A stretch of DNA of 64,000 nucleotides, from assembly GCA_031292485.1 (NCBI GenBank), contig JARLHA010000046.1:1-64000 (forward strand). The letters are read 5' to 3'. Shown piece by piece: positions 16,154-24,006 of the stretch (its first letter is position 1; each line of letters starts with the position of its first letter). This DNA comes from Mucilaginibacter sp. Its GTDB lineage: Bacteria > Bacteroidota > Bacteroidia > Sphingobacteriales > Sphingobacteriaceae. Made by a program: the position numbers and the translations under genes. The notes below the pieces were generated by a model that did no database searches, had not been told where the DNA came from, and saw only the letters and a program-made list of their open reading frames with translations.

Positions 16154-18103
16154 TTATAAAAAGGTCTCTATCACAACTTCGCCAATAAATAAGGGGTCCT
16201 TGCTTAACGCATCGCTGGCGGGTTTTGGCGCCGGCAGGCCATCAATTAAAAAAGTTACAGCAATTTTATAAGTGCCCGGCTTTGCGTCAATAGGGTCGTT
16301 ATATTCATTCAATACCCTTGTTGCCTCTTCATCGCAGCGGTTTCCTATTCCCTTAATAAGGGTAACGTTTGTTATTTTATGATCGGCGTTTAACTCAAAT
16401 TGTATTACAGCACTACCTGATACTTTATTTTCACGCGCAATTGCCGGGTACCTGGTATGGACAGCAATATATTTATCCAGCATCGCAAATGCGTTGGTTA
16501 AACGCATGTGTGGTCCCATCGGCGGCGGCGGTGGCGGCGGTGATTTAACCTGTTGCGGAGAAACAGGCTCATCAATGGTAACTTCAGCCTTTACTGGTGG
16601 AGCAGGCTTTTCAGGTTTGCCTGTGGGAGGCAGCGGCGATTTGGGCTTCAATGAAGCAAGGGGTTCAACAATTATAACATCAGCCTTTACTGGTGGAGTG
16701 GGTTTTATTGGTTTAGCTGCGAGTGCCATTGGTCTTGGAGGAGGGGGAGGTAGCTTCGCGAAAATCTCCATTTTCGGGTAGGTATAGCCATATTTTTCCT
16801 TCAAAAAATGTACCTGTGCCGGGGTAAGGGAGTTGCGGTAATATCCTTTTTCAATACCATTTTTTTCGGTAATGATGACCAGGATATCTGATTTATTGTT
16901 GATCACATAGCCTGCCTGCCTGTACTTATACCCTTTGGATGTTACGCCAGATGAATTTTTATCGGTGTCTTTTGTCCCTGTTGAAGGAAAAAACATAGTT
17001 GCCTGCCCCGGTTTACCCTTAATCTCCACCACCTCCAGCTTTATTTTATAGGTTTTTAACAAATAGGCTTTATCCGCATCTGTAACGCTGTTAACGGTAT
17101 AGGTTTTGCCGTTTTTGGTTATTTTATCACTATAGCAAACGGTTTTGCCGTCGGTTAATTTTAAGGTTTTTACTTTTTGGGCGGCAATATCAGCAGGCGA
17201 TATTTTGGGCGCAAATACCTCCCATCCATAAGTTTTACTGAAACCCAGCGTTGATACACATAGCAGCCCGGCGCATACGGGCACCGTTAACAGGTACTTT
17301 AGCCTTGCCAAACTACCTGATCGTTTTTGATTAAGCATAATAATTCTCTTTTTTAAAAGGTTATAATTGAAAAATGAATGCGTGATAGATGGCCCGCCAA
17401 TGCCATAAGCATTGTTTACCAGGAAAGTGGAATAGGCGAGGGGATTGGTTTTATAGGAGGCTGTTTGTTCGTCGGCAATATATTCATGAACAGTTTTCAG
17501 GCTGTTTTGCAGCAGGTAAATGAGCGGGTTAAACCAATTGATGATCCGTAAAAGTTCAAGCAGGATAATATCAACAGAATGTTTCTGGCGGATATGCACC
17601 AGCTCATGCCGGATAATAATCTCCGCATCCATTGCTTTTGTACCGATGAACAAATAATTGAAAAATGAAAAAGCCGAGTTGGAATCATTGATATGCACCA
17701 GTTTGTATTGCTTGTCAACCATGGCTGAACGGCTGCGGGTGAGCGTAAATAAACGGATCAGCTTGATGACCAGCAGGACGGTAAAAATAACTACCCCCAG
17801 CAGGTAGGCGCCTAAAACGCAGTTTTGCAAGGTGAAATATTGTAGGAGGGTAATTTGTGCCGTTTTAACATAGTTAGTGGCGCCATGTGCAGCGATAACG
17901 TAGGTTACAGTATGAGCTTCAGGTTGCTCGTGGCGCAGAAAACCCAGCTGCACCAGCGGTAAAATAAAAGAGACCACAGCGCTAAAAAGCAAATACGCGC
18001 GGTTAAACAGGTAATAAGTTTCCTTATTTAAAAACAAACAGTAAACAAGGTATAATATACCCAGGTATAAATTAGCCTCGAGCAGGTATTGCAGCCAGTT
18101 CAT
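16154..18103 (-). CDS. BlaR1/MecR1-like M56 metallopeptidase with TonB C-terminal domain
   Basis: 649 residues. Four membrane helices lie in the first ~290 residues, with the zinc-protease motif HELVH at 166-170 and the downstream NWFNPLIYLL and EYIADE elements of family M56. A periplasmic part follows, then a proline-rich linker (about 450-530, with PPPPPRP and PPPPPP runs) and a TonB C-terminal domain (YPAIARENKVSGSAVIQFEL). It probably senses an envelope signal and cleaves the BlaI-type repressor encoded just upstream (four-base overlap). The TonB-like end is common in Bacteroidota M56 proteins and may contact envelope partners; that part is inference. Confidence 0.9.
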   Translation of the reverse strand: MNWLQYLLEANLYLGILYLVYCLFLNKETYYLFNRAYLLFSAVVSFILPLVQLGFLRHEQPEAHTVTYVIAAHGATNYVKTAQITLLQYFTLQNCVLGAYLLGVVIFTVLLVIKLIRLFTLTRSRSAMVDKQYKLVHINDSNSAFSFFNYLFIGTKAMDAEIIIRHELVHIRQKHSVDIILLELLRIINWFNPLIYLLQNSLKTVHEYIADEQTASYKTNPLAYSTFLVNNAYGIGGPSITHSFFNYNLLKKRIIMLNQKRSGSLARLKYLLTVPVCAGLLCVSTLGFSKTYGWEVFAPKISPADIAAQKVKTLKLTDGKTVCYSDKITKNGKTYTVNSVTDADKAYLLKTYKIKLEVVEIKGKPGQATMFFPSTGTKDTDKNSSGVTSKGYKYRQAGYVINNKSDILVIITEKNGIEKGYYRNSLTPAQVHFLKEKYGYTYPKMEIFAKLPPPPPRPMALAAKPIKPTPPVKADVIIVEPLASLKPKSPLPPTGKPEKPAPPVKAEVTIDEPVSPQQVKSPPPPPPPMGPHMRLTNAFAMLDKYIAVHTRYPAIARENKVSGSAVIQFELNADHKITNVTLIKGIGNRCDEEATRVLNEYNDPIDAKPGTYKIAVTFLIDGLPAPKPASDALSKDPLFIGEVVIETFL

Positions 18104-18477
18104 GATCTTTCGTTTTTAAGGTTATTTAACAATCGGGTTAATTCATCAAGTTCATTAATGTCGAGCTTTTTTTCATCTGCAATAAAGGATACCAGGCTTT
18201 GGTAAGAGTTATTGAAATAGTTTTTCATCATCTTATCAAACGTGAATTTTTTATAATCAGCTTCCTGTACTGCCGGAAAGTAAACATGCGAATTGCCGTA
18301 GGCTTTATGGTCAATAAATCCTTTGGCTTCAAGCACCCTTACTACGGTAGAGACTGTATTATAAGCAGGTTTTGGTTCGGGCATTTCCTCAATAATGTCT
18401 TTAACAATTGCTTCCTTTAATTGCCATAAAATCTGCATTACCTGCTCTTCGGCTTTTGTTAATTCTTTAATGTGCAT
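18100..18477 (-). CDS. BlaI/MecI/CopY-family repressor
   Basis: 125 residues. The N-terminal winged helix is ELTKAEEQVMQILWQLKEAIVKDIIEEM...YNTVSTVVRVLEAKGFI, followed by a C-terminal dimerisation helix. Family members repress their own operon and are inactivated by the partner M56 protease, whose gene overlaps the end of this one. Three copies of an inverted repeat directly upstream are the probable operators. Confidence 0.93.
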   Translation of the reverse strand: MHIKELTKAEEQVMQILWQLKEAIVKDIIEEMPEPKPAYNTVSTVVRVLEAKGFIDHKAYGNSHVYFPAVQEADYKKFTFDKMMKNYFNNSYQSLVSFIADEKKLDINELDELTRLLNNLKNERS

Positions 18478-18481
18478 AGCA

Positions 18482-18545
18482 AACTATTTTTATAGTTAGG
18501 TAAAGGTATAACTATTTTTATAGTTTGCAAACTATTTTTATAGTT
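18482..18545. promoter_or_regulatory. Triple operator AACTAT-N4-ATAGTT upstream of blaI
   Basis: Identical 16-bp elements AACTATTTTTATAGTT lie at 18482-18497, 18510-18525 and 18530-18545, five bases upstream of the repressor start. Each is an inverted repeat of six bases around TTTT. Spacing is 28 and 20 bases. The minus-strand TAGTTTGC overlaps the elements and may be the -7 region. The sites are seen directly; the binding role is inferred from BlaI-family practice. Confidence 0.8.
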
Positions 18546-18629
18546 TTTTTTAAAAATAGATCAGATATAAAGGTGGATAAAAAAATGCGGCAGGTTTCAG
18601 GCATGGAAATCGCGTTTAAAAAGCGAATG

Positions 18630-18776
18630 CCCCGTTAGGGGCTACCTGTTTGTAGCATTCGATTGCCCACCAGGCAATTGCCCCGTCCGGGGCTACCCCT
18701 TGCAAATGGGTAACCCCGGACGGGGTAATATTTTGTTGCGATTTCTTTTTCTACAAACAGGTAGCCCCTAACGGGG
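18630..18776. repeat. Nested palindromic intergenic element
   Basis: Outer arms of 26 bases (18630-18655 and 18751-18776) are perfect reverse complements. Inner arms of 18 bases (18681-18698 and 18708-18725) match at 17 positions. Both arm types contain a CCCCG...GGGGCTACC core, so the element looks built from related repeats. It has no coding capacity and lies between the divergent blaI and dprA genes. Confidence 0.85.
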
Positions 18777-18915
18777 GATGAATAGCATATTAATTTCGCG
18801 TCGGTATAGGTTAACTTAAACTTTGAATATTTAAAAAGAACTCCACTGATGTTTTGGATATTTTTTTGCTAAAATTCTTAGGATTTTCATATTTTAGCGG
18901 CATATATCTTTACTT

Positions 18916-20013
18916 ATGTCACAATTGCACCGGGTTGCGTTAACGCTTTTAAATAATATAGGCCCATCACTGGCAAAACTATTGGTTAGCCATTTTGGCG
19001 ATGCTGAAAATGTTTTTAACGCACCTAACTATAAACTGCTGCGTGTACCGGGTATCGGCGAGAAAACCATCAGCCAGCTTAACTTTAAGGAAGCGCTCAC
19101 CAAAGCCGAAGCGGAATTAAAATTTGTGGAGAAGAACGGGATAGATATTATTTTTTATACGGATAGCAGGTACCCAAAGCGCCTGAAGAATTGCGGCGAT
19201 GCGCCGGTGTTGTTATTTTGGAAGGGGAATGCCAACTTAAATATGCAGCATGTTATAAGTATAGTTGGTACCCGTAACGCCACCGAATACGGCAAGCACC
19301 TGTGCCGTGAGTTGGTAGAAGAGCTAAAACAATACAATATACTAATAGTAAGCGGTTTGGCTTTGGGGATAGATGTTGCGGCCCATAAAGAGTGTGTAAA
19401 GCTGAATGTGCCGACAGTAGGCGTGCTGGGACATGGCCTCGACAGGATGTATCCCAGCCAGAACAGGGCAACCGCCGAAAAAATGATTGAAAACGGCGGA
19501 TTATTAAGCGAATACCTATCTGGTACCATTCCCGACAGGGAAAACTTCCCGCAGCGTAACCGCATAGTTGCCGGCATGGCAGATGCGACGGTGGTGATAG
19601 AAGCCGGTATAAAAGGCGGTGCGTTAATTACGGCCGAAATTGCCAACTCTTATAACCGTGATGTTTTTGCTTTCCCCGGCAGGGTGGGAGATGATTACTC
19701 AGAAGGCTGTAACTTTTTGATCCGCAACAACAAAGCGGCCCTGCTTACCTGTGTTGCAGACCTGGCTTATAGCCTGGGCTGGGAAAAGGCGGATAATTTA
19801 AAACCAGCGGAACAATTTATGCTGCCGATAGATCTTTCCGCAGATGAACAGCTAATATTTGATATTTTAAAGCAAAATAACGCGCCTGTTGCCATTGACG
19901 ACCTCACTATAAAAACCAATTTGCCCACCAGTTTACTTGCGATGAACCTGCTGAATATGGAGATGCAGGGGTATATCCGCTCACTTCCGGGGAAAACTTA
20001 CATTATTAGTTAA
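18916..20013 (+). CDS. dprA: DNA processing protein DprA
   Basis: 365 residues. The N-terminal helix-hairpin-helix region (VPGIGEKT) is followed by the Rossmann-like DprA domain: VSIVGTRNATEYG, VSGLALGIDVAAH, GHGLDRMYPSQN and FPQRNRIVAGM. The C-terminal winged helix is at about 300-365. DprA protects incoming single-stranded DNA and loads RecA during transformation. Length is normal. It stands alone. Confidence 0.95.
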   Translation: MSQLHRVALTLLNNIGPSLAKLLVSHFGDAENVFNAPNYKLLRVPGIGEKTISQLNFKEALTKAEAELKFVEKNGIDIIFYTDSRYPKRLKNCGDAPVLLFWKGNANLNMQHVISIVGTRNATEYGKHLCRELVEELKQYNILIVSGLALGIDVAAHKECVKLNVPTVGVLGHGLDRMYPSQNRATAEKMIENGGLLSEYLSGTIPDRENFPQRNRIVAGMADATVVIEAGIKGGALITAEIANSYNRDVFAFPGRVGDDYSEGCNFLIRNNKAALLTCVADLAYSLGWEKADNLKPAEQFMLPIDLSADEQLIFDILKQNNAPVAIDDLTIKTNLPTSLLAMNLLNMEMQGYIRSLPGKTYIIS

Positions 20014-20027
20014 TTAGAGATTAGGCT

Positions 20028-20142
20028 CAATTTGTCATTGCGAACGAGGAACGAGTGAAGCAATCGCGAACTTTGTATGTGGGAATGTCCAGGCGGAATG
20101 CATAGTTCGCGATTGCCGCGCTGCGCTCGCAATGACAAATTG
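20028..20142. repeat. Nested inverted-repeat element downstream of dprA
   Basis: Outer perfect arms of 16 bases (20028-20043 and 20127-20142) hold CATTGCGA/TCGCAATG. Inner perfect arms of 13 bases (20060-20072 and 20104-20116) hold GCAATCGCGAACT and its complement. Repeats with this CATTGCGA...GCAATCGC pattern are frequent between genes in related genomes. It may end the dprA transcript. Confidence 0.85.
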
Positions 20143-20237
20143 TGAAAAGCATGTCCGAACCTGTCCACAAGAGTGGCCGGGAAGATTTCGGACGGACACC
20201 TCATTGCCATCTATGCAATGACTTAATGACCTAATGC

Positions 20238-20714
20238 CTATTCTTTGGGGGAACTATAGTAAACCAGTTTACCTGAATCGCCGGTTACTTCATCCCAATT
20301 ATCAATATCAAATTCAACTAATGCAACCGTAGAAGTATGTACTTCCCTGCCTTCGCCTGTTAAGTAACGGAGAATTTCGGCAACCCCGGGGTTATGCCCC
20401 ACAACCGCTATGGTATCGTATTCATCAGGCAATCCGTTGATCACTTTCAACCATGTTTCCCTGCTGGCTTCGTAAATCGACTTTTTTGTGGTTGGATCAG
20501 GCAAACGAAAAGTATCTGCAAATATTTCAGCGGTGGTTTTGGTGCGTAATGCCGGGCTGGTAACTATATGTTGAGGTATGATCGCTTTTTCTTTAAGCCG
20601 GTCGGCCATAAATCTTGCATCCTGGATACCGGGGTATTTTAACGGCCTGTCAAAATCCTTTCCAAACGTATCTTTTTCCGCTTTGGCATGCCGTATCAGG
20701 ATCAATTTTTTCAT
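20238..20714 (-). CDS. SixA-like histidine phosphatase
   Basis: 158 residues from the ATG at 20714, which sits right before the catalytic LILIRHAKAEKD (RHG-type motif); nine codons upstream have no conserved content. The second catalytic His is in VVGHNPGVAEIL, with the ITSPALRTKTTAEIF segment between. SixA proteins dephosphorylate phosphohistidine on HPt domains. A free HPt protein and a hybrid kinase with an HPt domain are encoded elsewhere in this window, but no link is shown. Confidence 0.88.
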   Translation of the reverse strand: MKKLILIRHAKAEKDTFGKDFDRPLKYPGIQDARFMADRLKEKAIIPQHIVTSPALRTKTTAEIFADTFRLPDPTTKKSIYEASRETWLKVINGLPDEYDTIAVVGHNPGVAEILRYLTGEGREVHTSTVALVEFDIDNWDEVTGDSGKLVYYSSPKE

Positions 20715-20829
20715 TATGTAAAATAAATAAAATAAGCCCAATTACCGAAGATTTTATTTAAATATACTTTGTGCTTTATTATTAACATACAGATAGATGG
20801 ATAGTTTTCGCTAATGATGGTGTTTACCT

Positions 20830-20910
20830 GTTTGCAAATTCAGCAATAGGCGCCTCAGGCATATCGTTCATACACTTAAAATGCCCAAGCGGACATCTCT
20901 CCAATCCATA
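20830..20910 (-). pseudogene. Remnant of the 3' end of a GT9 glycosyltransferase gene
   Basis: On the minus strand this stretch would encode GLERCPLGHFKCMNDMPEAP, nearly the same as the C-terminus of the intact GT9 protein at 21815-22804. A 53-base block (20855-20907) is identical to 21872-21924, with weaker similarity downstream of it. No start or upstream part is present. The outer-membrane gene lies between the two copies. Confidence 0.8.
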
Positions 20911-20911
20911 T

Positions 20912-20953
20912 CTTATAAAAAAAGAGGAGCAATAACTCCTCTTTTTTTATAAG
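20912..20953 (-). terminator. Bidirectional terminator after the outer-membrane gene
   Basis: A perfect 18-bp stem (20912-20929 with 20936-20953) around a six-base loop. GAGGAG/CTCCTC is flanked by seven A on one side and seven T on the other, so it can work in either direction. It begins two bases after the stop of the minus-strand gene. Confidence 0.9.
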
Positions 20954-20955
20954 AT

Positions 20956-21615
20956 TTAAAAAGCGTAACCAACTGATAAGCCAAATGTGCGCGTTTTAAC
21001 ACTATTATTATCATTCGCATTCGCATTATCATAAGTGGCATTAAGGATGTTTGATAATCCTAAGTCATAGTTTAAATGGAAGAGGAAACCATTTTTTAGC
21101 TGTAGCCCCGCAATGCCGTTTAGGCCAATATCTGTCGATTTAAACATATTGTTACCGCCAAATTTTGCATCTACTGAAGATGAATTACTGCCAAAACCTG
21201 CTTTTACTTTTCCAGTTAAGCCGAAAGCAATATATGGCCCGGCACCAATATAAATATTGCCAATTGCAATTTTAATATGATAAGCAAGGTCAACTGGGAT
21301 TTCTAAATAATTCAAATGCCAATTTTTTGTGAAGGAAGAATCGCCGCCGAGTGCCATCTTCTCGTTGTCGCCTTTAACTGTGTAATTTATTGAAGGCTGC
21401 AAAGAAAAGTTTCCAAATTTGAAGTCGACAAAAGCACCGACTGAAAAAGTTGTTAAAGAGCCAGGTAGGTTGTAAAGAAGGATGTTGTCAGAGTTGGAGG
21501 TATGTAGAAGAAGATTTGCAAAATTTACGCCCCCCCGAACACCAAATGTTGTTGATTGGGCAAATGTTAGTGAAATTACGGACATAAGGCAGAAAGAAAT
21601 TAGTAGCTTTTTCAT
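20956..21615 (-). CDS. Outer-membrane beta-barrel protein
   Basis: 219 residues. The signal peptide ends LTFAQS. The rest alternates hydrophobic and polar residues with an N-terminal FGVRGGVNFANLL strand and a C-terminal FGLSVGYAF, as in the PorT/outer-membrane-beta-barrel family. Function unknown. It lies between the GT9 gene and a second copy of that gene's 3' end, which suggests it arrived or was captured by recombination. Confidence 0.85.
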   Translation of the reverse strand: MKKLLISFCLMSVISLTFAQSTTFGVRGGVNFANLLLHTSNSDNILLYNLPGSLTTFSVGAFVDFKFGNFSLQPSINYTVKGDNEKMALGGDSSFTKNWHLNYLEIPVDLAYHIKIAIGNIYIGAGPYIAFGLTGKVKAGFGSNSSSVDAKFGGNNMFKSTDIGLNGIAGLQLKNGFLFHLNYDLGLSNILNATYDNANANDNNSVKTRTFGLSVGYAF

Positions 21616-21814
21616 GATAGGTATGTATTAAATTGTTAAAAATTCTAATAACAAACCTAACGGAGACGACAGGTTTAGGAAATGAGAGTTGTCATATAAT
21701 GGTCTAATTAATAATGACTTATGGCATATATAAAATGCAAGTTGTTTTAATTTTGTGACGGAGGTCAGTATCAATAAACCCCGCTATTTACTGAATGGGG
21801 AGTAACCCATGCAG

Positions 21815-22804
21815 TTAATTTTTATTGCCGGTACTTTTGTTCGTCTGATCTGCAAAATCAACAATTGGCCCTTCAGGCATATCGTTCATACACTTAAAAT
21901 GCCCAAGCGGACATCTCTCCAATCCGAATTTGGAACAAGGGCGGCATGATAATTCTATCCCGGCAACCAAAACGTCTTTAACTTTATAAGGCTGTACGCC
22001 CAATAACTCAGGCACGGTGCCACCCCAAACCGAAGCGATAGGTACATTAAATGCTTCAGCAATATGGGTTAGGCCGGTGTCAAAACCAATAATGCTTTTT
22101 GCCTTTGACACCAAAAAAACCGATTCATCAAGTGTTGTTATACCGCATGCATTGTAAACATTATCTGCTTGAGCTGTAATTTCATTACCATTTGCCTTTA
22201 CATCATTTCCGCCAAGCAAAACAATAGGATGCTTTAGCTGATTGCATATATTGATGATCTTACTATTGGGCATCCTTTTGGTAAAGTGCGTTGCCCCGAT
22301 GATAAAAGCGATATAGCCATCCCGGTAGGATGGGGGCAGCAATTTGCTTAGCTTATGATCGGCTTTGATATAGTAATCGATAGGTTGTTCATCATTTTTA
22401 ACCCCTAAAAATGCAACGGTTTTTAGATAACGGTCGACCAAATGTTCAGGTGGTACAAGTTTTAGTCTGAACTTTAAACTGAGCCACTTTTGGATGCGCT
22501 GTTTTTTATAGGTGGATGATTTAACGCGGACATTGAGTTTAATGAGGGCTGTACGCAGGTTATTATGCAGATCAATGATATAATCGTACCGTTCCGCCTT
22601 AATATCATTGATGGTATCCGAAAGCTTATCCTTTAAAAACAGCAATTTGTCGACGTAGGGGTTGTTGTCATAGATATATTTAAAGGTAGGTTTGGTTAAA
22701 AAGTGAACTTCGGCGTTGGGCAATTGCTTTTTCAGGCAGCGTACAACAGGGGTAGTGTATATAATATCGCCCATCGAACTAAACCGGATTACCAAAATCT
22801 TCAT
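21815..22804 (-). CDS. Glycosyltransferase family 9 (heptosyltransferase-like)
   Basis: 329 residues. Two Rossmann-like halves (GT-B): ILVIRFSSMGDIIYTTPVVR at the N-terminus and a donor-binding region with SIIGFDTGLTHIAEAF and ASVWGGTVPELLG. This is the WaaC/WaaF family, which adds heptose to the LPS core. The C-terminus has a cysteine-rich end (CRPCSKFGLERCPLGHFKC). It overlaps the hldC gene by four bases, so its donor is very likely the ADP-heptose made by the adjacent genes. Confidence 0.9.
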   Translation of the reverse strand: MKILVIRFSSMGDIIYTTPVVRCLKKQLPNAEVHFLTKPTFKYIYDNNPYVDKLLFLKDKLSDTINDIKAERYDYIIDLHNNLRTALIKLNVRVKSSTYKKQRIQKWLSLKFRLKLVPPEHLVDRYLKTVAFLGVKNDEQPIDYYIKADHKLSKLLPPSYRDGYIAFIIGATHFTKRMPNSKIINICNQLKHPIVLLGGNDVKANGNEITAQADNVYNACGITTLDESVFLVSKAKSIIGFDTGLTHIAEAFNVPIASVWGGTVPELLGVQPYKVKDVLVAGIELSCRPCSKFGLERCPLGHFKCMNDMPEGPIVDFADQTNKSTGNKN

Positions 22805-23301
22805 GTTTTGCTCCTGATCTTATTGATGATGGAGGTAGATGAATAGCCCTCTACAAAATTGATCGTTTTTACTTCGCCGCCGTTTGCCAGCACCTCTTTG
22901 GCGCCAACAATATTTTCAATGGAATAATCCGCGCCTTTTACCAGGATATCAGGCAGCAGGGTAGCGATCAGATTGGCAGGGGTATCTTCTTCAAAAATGG
23001 TAATACCGTCAACAAAAAATAGGGCTGCCAATAAGGCTGCACGGCTATTCTGGTCGTTTACGGGCCTGTCATCACCCTTAATACGCTTTACTGAAGCATC
23101 CGAATTTAAGCCGATGATCAGTTTGCCGCCCAACTCCGCAGCCTTTGCCATGTAAGTAAGATGGCCAATGTGCAGCAGGTCGAAAACTCCGTTGGTAAAA
23201 ACAACCTTTTGCCCTTCTGCCTGCCAGGTCAGCACATGGTTTTTGAGTGCCGGCAGGTCCAGTATCTTATTTAAAAGGGTGTTTTCTATGTCTGTACGCA
23301 T
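22801..23301 (-). CDS. hldC: ADP-heptose synthase nucleotidyltransferase (RfaE2/HldC)
   Basis: 166 residues. The nucleotidyltransferase motif is FTNGVFDLLHIGHLTYM with the HxGH-type site, followed by GLNSDASVKRIKG and the C-terminal EGYSSTSIINKI (ISSTxI-type end). It joins AMP to heptose 1-phosphate. It is a separate protein rather than the fused HldE of E. coli; the kinase half is encoded at 24007-24990. It overlaps the GT9 gene by four bases. Confidence 0.93.
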   Translation of the reverse strand: MRTDIENTLLNKILDLPALKNHVLTWQAEGQKVVFTNGVFDLLHIGHLTYMAKAAELGGKLIIGLNSDASVKRIKGDDRPVNDQNSRAALLAALFFVDGITIFEEDTPANLIATLLPDILVKGADYSIENIVGAKEVLANGGEVKTINFVEGYSSTSIINKIRSKT

Positions 23302-23340
23302 TTTTTAAAAGTATCTTGATTAGTCTTGCATTTTCCGTGG

Positions 23341-23895
23341 TTAAAATAAATCATCCACTGCCTTGCAAAGGATGTGACCTATTAAAATATGCATTTCCTG
23401 TATCCTCGCGGTAATATTTGAGGGCACCACGATATTCAGTTCACATAGATCGTTCATCTTTCCGCCATCCCTGCCTGAAAGCCCTAAAGTTTTGCAGCCG
23501 AGTTTGGTCGCTGCTTCAAAAGCATTTAAAATCCCCTGGCTGTTGCCGCTTGTGGAGATCCCGATAAACAGGTCCCCGGGTTGCGCAAAAGCTTCTACCT
23601 GGCGCGAAAATACGTGTTCATAGCCGTAATCATTGGCAATAGCTGTCAAAGCTGAAGTGTCAACGGTTAAGGCGATACCCGGCAAAGCCCTTCTCTCTTT
23701 AACGAAACGACCGCTCAATTCTGCCGCAATGTGCTGTGCGTCAGCTGCACTGCCGCCATTACCCGCAAGCAAAACCTTGTTGCCCTTTTGTATAACAGTT
23801 GCAATAATGATGCAGGCGGCTTCAATATCGCCACCCAAATGATCGATCACCTTTTGTATTACCTGCTGATGCTCTTTTAATTCTTGTATAACCAT
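23341..23895 (-). CDS. gmhA: Sedoheptulose-7-phosphate isomerase GmhA
   Basis: 184 residues, one SIS domain. LLAGNGGSAADAQHIAAELSGRF and IGISTSGNSQGILNA are the phosphosugar-binding loops, and the C-terminal end has EMHILIGHILCKAVD. It converts sedoheptulose 7-phosphate to heptose 7-phosphate, the first step to ADP-heptose. It lies between the kinase and nucleotidyltransferase genes of the same pathway on the same strand. Confidence 0.95.
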   Translation of the reverse strand: MVIQELKEHQQVIQKVIDHLGGDIEAACIIIATVIQKGNKVLLAGNGGSAADAQHIAAELSGRFVKERRALPGIALTVDTSALTAIANDYGYEHVFSRQVEAFAQPGDLFIGISTSGNSQGILNAFEAATKLGCKTLGLSGRDGGKMNDLCELNIVVPSNITARIQEMHILIGHILCKAVDDLF

Positions 23896-23945
23896 GTTTT
23901 TTATATTTCGGATATTGGATGTTCGATGTCGGATTTATTTATTTT

Positions 23946-24001
23946 TAATGACCTAATGACCTAATGACCTAATGACCTAATGACCTAATGACCTAATGAC
24001 C
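23946..24001. repeat. Seven perfect copies of the octamer TAATGACC
   Basis: A perfect 56-base tandem array between the stop of the heptose kinase gene (minus strand, ending 24007) and the start of gmhA (23895). A related TTAATGACCTAATGCC occurs at 20222-20236. The unit length is not a multiple of three, but the array lies outside coding sequence. Confidence 0.95.
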
Positions 24002-24006
24002 AATGC

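Noticed and set aside
16494..16781. Glycine-rich open frame antisense to the M56 gene
   Set aside because: It is the complement of the proline-rich linker, so its glycine runs follow from the true gene.
23946..24001. Possible CRISPR array
   Set aside because: The units are eight bases and directly adjacent, with no spacers. No CRISPR array was seen in the window.
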